Part shown: one piece after another, positions 29,742 through 39,200 of the stretch
Layout: each line of letters opens with the position of its first letter
Numbering within the stretch: position 1 is the stretch's first letter
Source: Aquincola tertiaricarbonis
GTDB lineage: Bacteria; Pseudomonadota; Gammaproteobacteria; Burkholderiales; Burkholderiaceae_C
Reading direction: 5' to 3'
DNA: 64,000 nt
Assembly: GCF_023573145.1 (NCBI RefSeq)
Contig: NZ_CP097636.1
Span: forward strand, 2,170,001-2,234,000
Notes under the pieces: model-generated
The model's input: only the letters and a program-made list of their open reading frames with translations
Told to the model about the DNA's origin: nothing
Databases searched by the model: none
Translations under genes and position numbers: made by a program

Positions 29742-30498
29742 AACCGTCGACCACGAAGACCAGCACGAACATGGCGGCCAGCACCGTGGCCGACTGCGCC
29801 TGCTGGAACAGCGAGAGGTGGAAGTACAGCAGCTGGCCCAGGCCGCCGGCGCCGACGAAACCCAGCACGGTGGCCATGCGGATGTTCATCTCCCAGCGGT
29901 AGAGCACGTAGGCCAGTGCCTGCGGCGCCAGCAGCGGCAGGCTGCCGTAGGCGAAGGCGGCGGCGGCGCCGCTGCCGGCCTCACGCAGGCTGCGCTCGGG
30001 CGTGGCGGGCAGGTTCTCCAGCGCATCCGCAAACAGGCGCCCCAGCACGCCGGTGGTGTGCAGCGCCAGCGCCAGCGCACCGGCGAAAGGGCCCAGCCCG
30101 GCGGCCAGCACCATCAGCGCAGCCCACACCAGCTCGGGCACGCTGCGCAGCATGTTCAGCAACAGCCGAACCCCAGGCCGCAAGGCCCGCCCGCCGCGGC
30201 CAGCGGCCGGCAGCGCCAGCAGGCCACCGGCCAGCGCCGCCAGCAGCGTGCCTAGGGCCGAGATGGCCAGCGTCTGCAAGGCGCCCCAGCCCACCTTGGC
30301 CAGCATCGGGGCCGACACATCGGGCGGGAAGAACTCGGCGATGAAGCGGCCCATCTGCCGCAGCGACTCGGGCGCCGCCAGCGCCCGGTAGTCGATGGCC
30401 AGGTAGACGAAGCTGGCGATCACCGCGGCCAGCACCGCCAAGGCCAGCAGCGCGCCGGCCCAGCGGCCCGGAGGGCGGGGAGCGGGCGTGGTGCTCAT
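29698..30498 (-). CDS. PhnE-type ABC permease 2, probable selenium-oxyanion importer
   Basis: 266 residues, about six membrane helices (first at ~13-35). The ABC coupling motif EAGSGAAAAFAYGSLPLL (~residues 172-189) marks it as an inner-membrane permease of the phosphonate type. It is the last gene of the minus-strand block binding protein, ATPase, permease 1, permease 2. Start is 10 bp after the permease 1 stop. The 3' end overlaps mnmH tail to tail by 44 bp. Substrate call rests on the selenium gene context, not on this sequence. Confidence 0.85.
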   Translation of the reverse strand: MSTTPAPRPPGRWAGALLALAVLAAVIASFVYLAIDYRALAAPESLRQMGRFIAEFFPPDVSAPMLAKVGWGALQTLAISALGTLLAALAGGLLALPAAGRGGRALRPGVRLLLNMLRSVPELVWAALMVLAAGLGPFAGALALALHTTGVLGRLFADALENLPATPERSLREAGSGAAAAFAYGSLPLLAPQALAYVLYRWEMNIRMATVLGFVGAGGLGQLLYFHLSLFQQAQSATVLAAMFVLVFVVDGFSGWARRRLAPAHA

Positions 30499-30508
30499 GC
30501 GCCCCCCT

Positions 30509-31366
30509 TCACGACAGCAGCCGCCGCAGCAGCGCCGACAGACCGTCGGCCACGAACACCAGCAGCAGGAAGGTCAGCAGGATGCTGCTGGCCTCGCCGC
30601 CGTTGAGCATCTTCATCGACTGGTCCATCAGCTGGCCCAGGCCGCCGGCGCCGACGAAACCCATCACCACCGAGGCACGCACCGCGCATTCCCAGCGGTA
30701 GACGGTGTAGCTGCCCAGCTCCTGTGCGGCGCCGGGCAGCAGGCCGTAGCCGAGCGCGGCCAGCCGGCCGCTGCCGGCTTCCAGCAGCGCCCGCGCCGGC
30801 CGCGCGTCGGTGGATTCCAGGATCTCGGCGTACACCTTGCCCAGCATGCCGCCGTAGGTGATGGCCAGCGCCAGCACACCCGCCGCCGGGCCCAGGCCCA
30901 GGGCCCGCACGAACAGCAGCGCCCACACCACCTCGGGCACGGCGCGCAACACCATCAGCAGCGTGCGCGCGGCGGTGCGCAGCAGGCTGCCGCGCCAGCG
31001 CATGGCGCCCGGCCCCAGCCGCGAGACGGACAGCGCCCGGCTCATCAACAGCCCCAGCGGCGCGGCGATGACGAACGCGATGGCCATGCCCGCCGTGGCC
31101 ATGGCCAGCGTTTCCAGCGTGGCGCGGCCCAGCAGCGCCAGGAAGACGGGGTCGGTGGACGGCGGCAGGAAGCCGGCCAGGAAGCCGCCCATCACGCTCA
31201 GGTTGCCGGGCTGGAACAGCGCCGCCGGGTTGAACTCGGCCAGCTGCAGCACCGGCCACAGCAGCACCAGGGCCAGCACCAGCGCGGTCAGCCGGCCGCG
31301 GGCCTGCGGGTCACGCGGGGCCACGGCCGGGGGCGCGGAAGGCCAGGAAGAGGCAGGAGACGACAT
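30509..31366 (-). CDS. PhnE-type ABC permease 1, probable selenium-oxyanion importer
   Basis: 285 residues with a ~25-residue Pro/Ala-rich cytoplasmic N-terminus, a first helix at ~26-44 (LTALVLALVLLWPVLQLAEF), then about five more helices. EAA-type coupling motif EAGSGRLAALGYGLLPGA (~196-213). The C-terminal half MGFVGAGGLGQLMDQSMKML matches permease 2 (LGFVGAGGLGQLLYFHLSLF), so the two are diverged paralogues that probably form a heterodimeric channel. Same operon as the ATPase 36 bp upstream. Confidence 0.85.
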   Translation of the reverse strand: MSSPASSWPSAPPAVAPRDPQARGRLTALVLALVLLWPVLQLAEFNPAALFQPGNLSVMGGFLAGFLPPSTDPVFLALLGRATLETLAMATAGMAIAFVIAAPLGLLMSRALSVSRLGPGAMRWRGSLLRTAARTLLMVLRAVPEVVWALLFVRALGLGPAAGVLALAITYGGMLGKVYAEILESTDARPARALLEAGSGRLAALGYGLLPGAAQELGSYTVYRWECAVRASVVMGFVGAGGLGQLMDQSMKMLNGGEASSILLTFLLLVFVADGLSALLRRLLS

Positions 31367-31402
31367 CGGGGAACGGAACTCAGGGCACCCGTAGGCAGCC
31401 TG

Positions 31403-32212
31403 CTAGCGGCACATGACGCCGGCGGCCAGCGGCGGCTCGGCGGTGGGCAGCGGCGCGGCGCCCGGGGCCGGCGCCTCGCCGGCGTACAGCGCCTGCAACA
31501 GCGCGGGCGTGACCTCGCGCGCCGGCAGGTCGAACATCAGCTCGCCGCCCCGCATGCCCAGCACCCGCGGAAACCAGCGCAAGGCCAGTTCCACCGCATG
31601 CAGCGAAGCCACCAGCGTGGCGCCGGTGGTTTCGCTCTGCTGCACCAGCTGCTGCACGGCGGCATCGGCCAGCGTCGGGTCCAGCGCCGACACCGGCTCG
31701 TCGGCCAGGATGAGGTCGGGCCGCTGGTACAGCACACGGGCGATGCCCACGCGCTGCAGCTGCCCGCCCGACAGGCGGTCACAGCGGTCGAACAGCCGGT
31801 CGGCCATGTCCAGCCGCGCCAGCGCCTGCTGGGCGCCGACCGCATCCACCGGATGCAGCAGCGACCACAGCGCCCGGCCCAGGCCCCACTGCCCCAGCCG
31901 CCCGGCCAGCACGGCCGTGACCACCCGCAACCGCGGCGGGATCGGCGGCGCCTGGTGCACGCTGCCGATGCGCGCGCGCAGGCGGCGCAGCTCGGCCGGC
32001 CGCAGCTGCCAGGGCGAGGCCGCCAGCACCTGCAAGCGGCCCTCGCTGGGCCGCAGGCCGCAGCCCAGCAGCCGCAGCAGGCTGGTCTTGCCGGCGCCCG
32101 AGGGGCCGATCACGGCCAGGCGTTCACCGGCGCGGGCCGACAGCGACAGCCCCCGCAGCGCGCGGTGGCCGTTGCCATGCACCAGGCCCACGCCTTCCAG
32201 CTGGAAGGACAT
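31403..32212 (-). CDS. PhnC-type ABC ATPase, probable selenium-oxyanion importer
   Basis: 269 residues. Walker A GPSGAGKT (36-43), Q-loop around [11 protein letters not shown], signature [13 protein letters not shown] (~148-160), Walker [14 protein letters not shown] (~168-180) and the H-loop in [13 protein letters not shown]-terminal extension of ~30 residues is rich in Ala and Pro. It powers import through the two permeases. It starts 10 bp after the binding-protein gene. Confidence 0.88.
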   Translation of the reverse strand: MSFQLEGVGLVHGNGHRALRGLSLSARAGERLAVIGPSGAGKTSLLRLLGCGLRPSEGRLQVLAASPWQLRPAELRRLRARIGSVHQAPPIPPRLRVVTAVLAGRLGQWGLGRALWSLLHPVDAVGAQQALARLDMADRLFDRCDRLSGGQLQRVGIARVLYQRPDLILADEPVSALDPTLADAAVQQLVQQSETTGATLVASLHAVELALRWFPRVLGMRGGELMFDLPAREVTPALLQALYAGEAPAPGAAPLPTAEPPLAAGVMCR

Positions 32213-32221
32213 GGCGACGCT

Positions 32222-33082
32222 TTACTTCAGCAGGCCGGCCGCCTTGGCCGCGGCTTCGATGCCGTCGTAGTTGGACGACTGCGTCGGGATGAACTTGCTG
32301 GCCCGCTGCAGCGCCATGATTTCCTTGTGCTGCGGGTTGGCCGGGTCCAGCTGCAGGAAGGCGTCGGTCAGCTTGCGCGTCAGCGCGGCGTCCAGGCCCG
32401 GGCGCACCGTCCAGTTGTAGTCGAAGTAGGTGGGCGTGACGGACAGCACCCGCACCTTGGCGGCGTTGGGGTTGCCGGCTTCCACCAGCTTGTCCAGCAC
32501 CGAGGCGTTGAGCACGCCGGCCTCGGCCCGGCCGGCGGCCACGAAGGCCACGGTGGCATCATGCGCGCCCGAAAACGCCACGGTCTTGAAGTCGCGCTCA
32601 GGGTCGATGCCGGCCTTCATCAGGTAGAAGCGCGGCATCAGGCTGCCCGAGGTGGACGACGGCGCCCCGAAGGCGAAGGTCTTGCCCTTCAGGTCGGCCA
32701 GCGTCTGCGCCGGGCTGTCCTTGGGCACGATGAAGCGGCTGGTGAACACCGCATCTTCGGCGCGCTGCACGATGGGCACCGCGCCGCCCTGGGTGCGCAG
32801 CTTGGCCTGCACGTAGGTGAAGCCGCCCAGCCAGGCCAGGTCCAGCTTGTTGGTGGCCAGGCCTTCCACCACGGCCGCATAGTCGGTCACCGGGATGAAC
32901 TGCACCTCCATGCCCGTCTGCTGCTTGAGGTAGTCGCCCAGCGGCTTGAACTTGCGCTGCAGCTCGGTAGGCGCCTCGTCGGGGATGGCCGACACGCGCA
33001 GCGTGCCGGTCTGGGCCCAGGCGGCCAGGCTGGTGCCCAGCAGCAGGGCAGCCAGGGCGCGGCGGGTCAGGGTGGGGTTCAT
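32222..33082 (-). CDS. Periplasmic binding protein of a putative selenate ABC importer
   Basis: 286 residues from MNPTLTRRAL at 33082; the open frame runs further upstream but lacks a signal there. A signal peptide (1-23, ending AWA) exports it. The mature protein is a PhnD-like type 2 periplasmic binding protein: RVSAIPDEAPTELQRKF, then DYAAVVEGLATNKLDLAWLG and FTSRFIVPKDSP, SSTSGSLMPRFYL. In established classifications, proteins of this type beside selD are treated as putative selenate binders rather than phosphonate binders. It lies 130 bp from and divergent to selD, with mnmH at the other end of the transporter operon. No phn C-P lyase genes are here. No direct substrate evidence. Confidence 0.82.
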   Translation of the reverse strand: MNPTLTRRALAALLLGTSLAAWAQTGTLRVSAIPDEAPTELQRKFKPLGDYLKQQTGMEVQFIPVTDYAAVVEGLATNKLDLAWLGGFTYVQAKLRTQGGAVPIVQRAEDAVFTSRFIVPKDSPAQTLADLKGKTFAFGAPSSTSGSLMPRFYLMKAGIDPERDFKTVAFSGAHDATVAFVAAGRAEAGVLNASVLDKLVEAGNPNAAKVRVLSVTPTYFDYNWTVRPGLDAALTRKLTDAFLQLDPANPQHKEIMALQRASKFIPTQSSNYDGIEAAAKAAGLLK

Positions 33083-33212
33083 GGCGGGGTCCTTCTTGTC
33101 TGTGCAAAGGGCCGCGGGCCTCGACCAGGCACCGCGCACCGGGCGCAAGGGTAATGCAGGGCTGCCAGCGCACGGCCACAATCCGGGCCAAAGCCCCGAG
33201 GAGTGCCCCGCG

Positions 33213-34268
33213 ATGAATTCCCCTGCCCCCGCGCCCCTGCGCCTGACCAGCTTTTCCCACGGTGGCGGCTGCGGCTGCAAGATCGCGCCCGGCGTGCTCA
33301 CCGAGATCCTGCGCCAGCGTGCCGGCGGCCTGGTGCCGCCGCAGCTGCTGGTGGGCATCGAGACCTCGGACGATGCCGCGGTCTACCAGCTCAACGACGA
33401 GCAGGCGCTGATCGCCACCACCGACTTCTTCATGCCCATCGTCGACGACCCGTTCGACTTCGGCCGCATCGCCGCCACCAACGCCATCAGCGACGTGTAC
33501 GCCATGGGCGGCCGGCCCATCATGGCGCTGGCCCTGGTGGCCATGCCGGTGAACCAGCTGCCGGTGGAGGTGATCGGCCAGGTGCTGCGTGGCGGCGAGT
33601 CGGTGTGCCAGGCCGCGGGCATCCCCATCGCCGGCGGCCACACCATCGATTCGGTGGAGCCCATCTACGGCCTGGTGGTGATGGGGCTGGTGCACCCGAA
33701 GAAGGTGCGGCGCAACGCCGCCGCCCGCGCCGGCGACCTGCTGGTGCTGGGCAAGCCGCTGGGCGTGGGCGTGCTGTCGGCCGCGCTCAAGAAAGGCAAG
33801 CTGGACGAGGCCGGTTATGCGCGGCTGATCGACACCACCACGCGCCTGAACACGCCGGGAATGGCCTTGGCCGAGCTGGACGGCGTGCATGCGCTGACCG
33901 ACGTCACCGGCTTCGGCCTGGCCGGCCATGCGCTGGAAATGGCCCGCGGCGCCGGCCTCACGGCCGTGATCGACTGGTCGCAGGTGCCGCTGCTGCCCGG
34001 CATCGAGGCGATGGCGGCCGACGGCTTCGTCACCGGGGCGTCGGGCCGCAACTGGGCCGGCTACGGCGCCGAGGTGCAGCTGGCCGCCGGCCTGCCGCCC
34101 ACCGCGCAGGCCCTGCTGAGCGACCCGCAGACCTCGGGCGGCCTGCTGGTGAGCTGCGCGCCCGAGGCGCTGGACGCGGTGATGGCGGTGTTTGCGCGCG
34201 AAGGTTTCGCCGACGCCGCGGTGGTCGGCCGGCTGCAGGCCGGGCCGGCCGCCTTGCATGTGGAATGA
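33213..34268 (+). CDS. selD: Selenide, water dikinase (selenophosphate synthase)
   Basis: 351 residues from the ATG at 33213 (CGAGGAG ribosome site ~9 bp ahead). It makes selenophosphate from selenide and ATP, the donor for both Sec-tRNA (SelA) and selenouridine (MnmH). The catalytic loop is SHGGGCGCKIAPG with Cys20 and Lys23, matching E. coli Cys17 and Lys20, so this is a Cys and not a Sec form. Metal/ATP Asp residues are in ETSDDAAVYQL and TDFFMPIVDDPFDFGRIAA. It diverges from the transporter operon; the 130-bp gap could hold a shared control region. Confidence 0.97.
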   Translation: MNSPAPAPLRLTSFSHGGGCGCKIAPGVLTEILRQRAGGLVPPQLLVGIETSDDAAVYQLNDEQALIATTDFFMPIVDDPFDFGRIAATNAISDVYAMGGRPIMALALVAMPVNQLPVEVIGQVLRGGESVCQAAGIPIAGGHTIDSVEPIYGLVVMGLVHPKKVRRNAAARAGDLLVLGKPLGVGVLSAALKKGKLDEAGYARLIDTTTRLNTPGMALAELDGVHALTDVTGFGLAGHALEMARGAGLTAVIDWSQVPLLPGIEAMAADGFVTGASGRNWAGYGAEVQLAAGLPPTAQALLSDPQTSGGLLVSCAPEALDAVMAVFAREGFADAAVVGRLQAGPAALHVE

Positions 34269-34438
34269 CACCCGGTCACGCCACTTGTTCACGACACCTG
34301 AAAGCCGTGCCGTGATGTAGTGCGCAGCAACCCTCACAAAAGCCAGCGCGGTTGGGCGCTTGTCAGCACCATGCCGCACCGCCTTGCCATGAAGCCGCCC
34401 CCCACGAGGCGTGGCAGGCGCTGGCGTGAGAGGTTGCC

Positions 34439-35251
34439 ATGCTGTCCGAAGAAACGATCAGACCGGCCGAAGTGCCGGAGGCCCCCGTCACCGACGACTG
34501 CGCCACGCAGCTGGCCGCGCTGCGGGCGGAGTTCGAGCACCGCCTCGCCCAGCGCAGCGCCGAGTTCGAAGCCGCCATCAAGCAGCTGGAGGCTTTCAGC
34601 TACACCGTCTCGCACGACTTGCGGGCGCCGCTGCGGGCGATCGACGGCTTTTCCAAGATCGTGCTGGACGACTACGGCCCGCTGCTGCCCGACACCGGCC
34701 GCCAGTACCTGGCCCTGATCCGCGACAGCGCCCAGAAGATGGGCCGGCTGATCACCGATCTGCTGAGCTTTTCGCGCGCCGGGCGGGCCGAGCTGCACAA
34801 GCGGCCGGTCAACACCCAGGTGCTGGTGGCCGAGGCCTTGTCCACGCTGGCGCCGCTGCGCGCCGGCCGCCAGATCGACCTGCGCATCGGCCAGCTGCCG
34901 CCCTGCCATGGCGACACCGCGCTGCTGCGCCAGGTGTGGGTGAACCTGCTGTCCAACGCGCTGAAGTACAGCCGCCCGCGCGAGGTGGCGGTGATCGAGG
35001 TGCACGGCCGCGTGGAGTCCGACGGCAGCGTGCGCTATTCGGTGCGCGACAACGGCGTGGGCTTCGACATGCGCCATGCCGAGCGGCTGTTCGGCGTGTT
35101 CGAACGGCTGCACCAGGCCGACGATTTCGAGGGCACCGGCGTAGGCCTGGCCATCGTCCAGCAGATCCTGCAGCGGCACGGCGGCGGCATCACCGCCAGT
35201 GCGGTGACCGGCCATGGCGCGATCTTCGAGTTCCATGTTCCCGCTGCCTGA
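34439..35251 (+). CDS. Soluble sensor-less histidine kinase
   Basis: 270 residues. After a short N-terminus and a coiled coil (~25-50), the HisKA domain has phospho-His59 in YTVSHDLRAPLRAI, and the HATPase domain has N-box NLLSNALKY (~174-182), G1 DNGVGFD (~206-212), and G2 GTGVGLAIV (~234-242). The type is that of the phytochrome-family kinases (Cph1-like) but there is no sensor or membrane domain. Good GAGAGG ribosome site. Its end overlaps the response-regulator start by 17 bp, so they are a pair. It lies between selD and the fdn genes. Confidence 0.88.
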   Translation: MLSEETIRPAEVPEAPVTDDCATQLAALRAEFEHRLAQRSAEFEAAIKQLEAFSYTVSHDLRAPLRAIDGFSKIVLDDYGPLLPDTGRQYLALIRDSAQKMGRLITDLLSFSRAGRAELHKRPVNTQVLVAEALSTLAPLRAGRQIDLRIGQLPPCHGDTALLRQVWVNLLSNALKYSRPREVAVIEVHGRVESDGSVRYSVRDNGVGFDMRHAERLFGVFERLHQADDFEGTGVGLAIVQQILQRHGGGITASAVTGHGAIFEFHVPAA

Positions 35252-35735
35252 CGCCGTGCTGCCCCGGGGATCGCAGCGCATCGAAGTGCTGGTGGCCGAG
35301 GACGAGCCCATCGACCTGGAACTGACGCTGCGGGCCCTGCACCTGGCGCCGGTCGCCGGCGGCGTGCAGGTGGCGCGCGACGGGCAGGACGCCCTCGACT
35401 TCCTGATGTGCCAGGGCGAGCATGCCTGGCGCCGTGGCGAAGAGCCGTTGCGGCTGGTGATGATGGACGTCAAGCTGCCCAAGCTCAACGGCTTCGACGT
35501 GCTGGCCCGGCTGCGGGCCGAGCCGCTGACGCGGCTGCTGCCGGTGGTGATGTTCAGCTCGTCCCAGGAACAGGTGGACGTGGTGCGCGGCTACCAGCTG
35601 GGCGCCAACAGCTACGTGGCCAAGCCGGTGGAGTTCGAGCAGTACCTGCAGGCGGTGCAGGAGCTGGCGCGCTACTGGCTGCAGCGCAACCTGGCGCAGG
35701 AGGGGCCGCAGGCCACCGCTGCGCTGCCGCGCTAG
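35235..35735 (+). CDS. Single-domain response regulator, Rcp1-like
   Basis: 166 residues from the ATG at 35235, inside the kinase 3' end. Receiver domain only: acidic residues in LVAEDEPIDLEL, phospho-acceptor Asp78 in LVMMDVKLPKLNGF, and Lys in NSYVAKPVEF. The long insertion FLMCQGEHAWRRGEEPLR is typical of Rcp1-type regulators paired with phytochrome-like kinases. No DNA-binding domain, so output must go through another protein. A 30-bp palindrome follows the stop. Confidence 0.88.
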   Translation: MFPLPDAVLPRGSQRIEVLVAEDEPIDLELTLRALHLAPVAGGVQVARDGQDALDFLMCQGEHAWRRGEEPLRLVMMDVKLPKLNGFDVLARLRAEPLTRLLPVVMFSSSQEQVDVVRGYQLGANSYVAKPVEFEQYLQAVQELARYWLQRNLAQEGPQATAALPR

Positions 35736-35755
35736 CAGCGTTGGCTGCGCGCTGC

Positions 35756-35785
35756 GCGGGGCTGCGGGATATCCCGCAGCCCCGC
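35756..35785. terminator. 30-bp perfect palindrome, probable hairpin terminator
   Basis: Every base pairs around a centre between 35770 and 35771; the central ten bases are GGGATATCCC. It starts 21 nt after the response-regulator stop and ends 45 nt before the lipoprotein gene. As RNA it folds into a very stable stem with little or no loop. No T-tract follows, so factor-independent termination is not certain; a protein-binding site is an alternative. Confidence 0.55.
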
Positions 35786-35829
35786 CGCCCCAAGTTGACC
35801 GGGCACGGCGGGGCGGCTAGGCTCGCCCG

Positions 35830-36156
35830 ATGCAGTACCCACCCACCCGCTCACGCCTGACGCAGCTGCTCGGCATCGCGCTCGGCGGCGCAGCCTTGGC
35901 CGCCCTGTCCGCCTGCGACCCCAAACCTTCCAACCCGCCCACGCCCAGCGCGGAAGCGGCACCTGCCGCAGCCCCGGTGGCCAGCGGCGCTCAACCCGGC
36001 GTCAAGCCGGTCGATGCCGGCCATGCCGCTTCGTCGGCCGGCCCGTCGGACGGCACCACCGCCATCGGTGGCATGGCCGGCCCCGGTGGTCATACCGGCA
36101 GCGACGCGCCGGCCCCCACCGGCGGCGACGGCGCCGCCTCGGCGGCCGGCCGCTAG
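35830..36156 (+). CDS. Small Pro/Ala/Gly-rich lipoprotein of unknown function
   Basis: 108 residues. The signal peptide has lipobox ALSAC, giving lipid on Cys29. The mature part is low complexity (Pro, Ala, Gly, Ser), without recognisable fold, ending GGDGAASAAGR. It lies 47 bp upstream of fdnG and is co-directional, so it may be transcribed with the formate dehydrogenase. I cannot assign a role; a periplasmic tether or accessory of Fdn is only a guess from position. Confidence 0.65.
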   Translation: MQYPPTRSRLTQLLGIALGGAALAALSACDPKPSNPPTPSAEAAPAAAPVASGAQPGVKPVDAGHAASSAGPSDGTTAIGGMAGPGGHTGSDAPAPTGGDGAASAAGR

Positions 36157-36203
36157 CCCCCGTTTTTTCCGCAGCCCCCAGGACAATCCCAGGAGCATTT
36201 CAG

Positions 36204-39200
36204 ATGATGGACATGGACCGAAGGCAGTTCCTCCGGGTCAGTGGGGCGGGCCTGGTCGGCTCAAGCCTCGTGGCCCTGGGGTTCTCGCCCGATGCCGCAC
36301 TGGCCGAGGCCCGCAGCTTCAAGCTGGCCCGCGCCACCGAGACCCGCAACACCTGCCCCTACTGCTCGGTGGGCTGCGGGATCATCATGTACAGCCTCGG
36401 CGACAAGGCGAAGAACGTCACCGCCGACATCATGCACATCGAGGGCGATCCGGATCACCCGGTGAACCGCGGCACGCTGTGCCCCAAGGGCGCCGGCCTG
36501 CTCGACTTCGTGCACAGCCCCAACCGGCTCAAGTACCCCGAGGTGCGCGAGCCCGGCAGCAAGGAATGGAAGCGCATCGGCTGGGGTGAGGCGCTGGACC
36601 GCATCGCCAAGCTCATGAAGGCCGACCGCGATGCCAACTTCATCGCCAACACGGCGGACGGCAAGCCAGTGAACCGGTGGGTGTCCACCGGCATGCTGTG
36701 CGCCTCCGCCTCGTCCAACGAAACCGGGTACATCACGCACAAGGCGTTCCGGTCGTTGGGCATGCTCGCCTTCGACAACCAAGCCCGCGTTTGACACGGA
36801 CCGACGGTGGCCAGTCTGGCCCCGACGTTCGGCCGCGGTGCGATGACCAACCACTGGCAAGACATCCAGAATGCGGATGTCGTGCTGATCATGGGCGGCA
36901 ATGCCGCCGAAGCCCACCCGTGCGGCTTCAAGTGGGTGATCGAAGCCAAGAAGCACAACAAGGCGAAGCTCGTGGTCGTGGACCCGCGCTTCACGCGTTC
37001 GGCCGCCATGGCCGACTACTACGCCCCCATCCGGCCGGGCAGCGACATCGCCTTCCTGGGCGGCGTCATCCGCTACCTGCTGACGCAGGACAAGATCCAG
37101 ACCGAGTACGTCCGCAACTACACCAACGCCAGCTTCATCGTCGGGCCCGACTTCAAGTTCGAGAACGGGCTGTTCAGCGGCTATAACCCTGACAAGCGCA
37201 GCTACGACAACAAGAGCTGGGGCTACGCGATGGACGAGCAGGGGTTCGCCAAGGTGGACCCGACGATGCAGGACCCGCAGTGCGTGCTGCAGGTGATGAA
37301 GCGCCACTTCGAGCGTTACACGCCCGAGATGGTCAGCCGCATCACCGGCACGCCGCAGGACCAGTTCCTGAAGGTGTGCGAGTACATCGCCAGCACCAGC
37401 GGCCCCGAGCGCACCATGACCATCATGTATGCGCTGGGCTGGACGCAGCACAGCCAGGGCTCGCAGATCATCCGCACCGGCGCCATCCTGCAGCTGCTGC
37501 TGGGCAACATCGGCGTGCCCGGTGGCGGCATGAACGCGCTGCGCGGCCACAGCAACATCCAGGGCCTGACCGACCTGGGCCTGTTGTCGAACTCGCTGCC
37601 CGGCTACCTGAGCCTGGCGCGCGAGAGCGAGCAGGACCTGGAGACGTACTACAAGCCCCGGGCGCTGAAGCCGCTGCGGCCCAACCAGATGAGCTACTGG
37701 CAGAACTACCCCAAGTTCTTCGTCAGCCTGCAAAAGGCCTGGTGGGGCGACGCCGCTACCGCGGACAACGAGTGGGCCTTCCACTACCTGCCGAAGATCG
37801 ACAAGCTCTACGACGTGCTGCAGACCTTCGAGCTGATGACGCAGGGCAAGCTCAACGGCTACATCTGCCAGGGCTTCAACCCGGTGGGCTCGTTCCCCAA
37901 CAAGGCCAAGATCGTCGAGGGCCTGTCCAAGCTCAAGTTTCTGGTCACCATCGACCCGCTGGTCACCGAGACCAGCGAGTTCTGGCGCAACTTCGGCGAG
38001 TACAACGACGTCAAGACCGAGGACATCCAGACCACGGTGTTCCGCCTGCCCTCCACCTGCTTCGCGGAAGAAGACGGCTCGCTCACCAACAGCAGCCGCT
38101 GGCTGCAGTGGCACTGGAAGGGCGCCGAGCCACCGGGCGAGGCGCGGGGCGACGTGGAGATCGTGGCCGGCATCTGGACGCGCATCCGTGCGCTGTACCA
38201 GAAGGAAGGCGGCGCCTTCCCCGACCCCATCGTCAAGCTCACCTGGAACTACAAGATCCCGCACAGCCCGTCGTCGGAAGAGCTGGCCCGCGAGTACAAC
38301 GGTCGCGCGATCACCGACGTGCTGGACCCCAAGGACCCGACCAAGGTGCTCGCCAAGGCCGGCGAGCAGCTGTCCGGCTTCGGCCTGCTGCGCGACGACG
38401 GCAGCACCTCGGCGGGTTGCTGGATCTACACCGGCGCCTGGACTCAGGCCGGCAACCAGATGGCCCGGCGCGACAACAGCGACCCCTACGGCGTGGGCCA
38501 GGCGCTGAACTGGGCCTGGGCCTGGCCCGCCAACCGGCGCATCCTGTACAACGCCGCGGCAGCCGACCCCACCGGCAAGCCGTGGCGTGCCGACCGCCGC
38601 TACCTCACGTGGAACGGCAGCGCCTGGTCAGGGGCCGACGTGCCGGACATCGCGCCGGGGGCCAACCCGAACGACCCGGAGGCCGTGCGCCCCTTCATCA
38701 TGACCGCCGAGGGCGTGGCGCGCCTGTTCGCGCCCACCGGCATGGCCGAAGGGCCGCTGCCGGAGCACTACGAGCCCTTCGAGTCGCCACTGGTGGGCAA
38801 CCCGCTGCACCCCAACAACCCGGTGGCACGGGCCAACCCGGCGGCGCGGGTGTTCAAGCGCGACCTGGACGCGATGGGCCAGCCCAAGGACTACCCGTAT
38901 GCGGCCACCAGCTACCGCCTGACCGAGCACTTCCACTACTGGACGAAGAACGTGCGCACCTCGGCCGTGATCCAGCCCCAGCAGTTCGTCGAGATCGGCG
39001 AGGCGCTGGCCAAGGAGAAGGGCATCGCGCATGGCGACATGGTCAAGGTGAGCAGCCCGCGTGGCTTCATCAAGGCCGTGTGCGTGGTGACCAAGCGCAT
39101 CCGTGAGCTGCAGTGCGACGGCAAGCCGATGCACACGGTGGGGCTGCCCAACCACTGGGGCTTCGTGGGGGTGGCCCGGCCGGGCTACCTGGTGAACACG

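Noticed and set aside
29698..33082. Phosphonate transporter phnCDE as final name
   Set aside because: Fold fits, but no phosphonate catabolic genes and both flanks are selenium genes; left unnamed.
33213..34268. Selenocysteine in SelD itself
   Set aside because: The catalytic position is TGC (Cys20), no in-frame TGA.
36204..36794. fdnG as a broken gene with a premature stop
   Set aside because: The TGA is at the Sec site, followed by SECIS, with selA, selB, selC and selD present.
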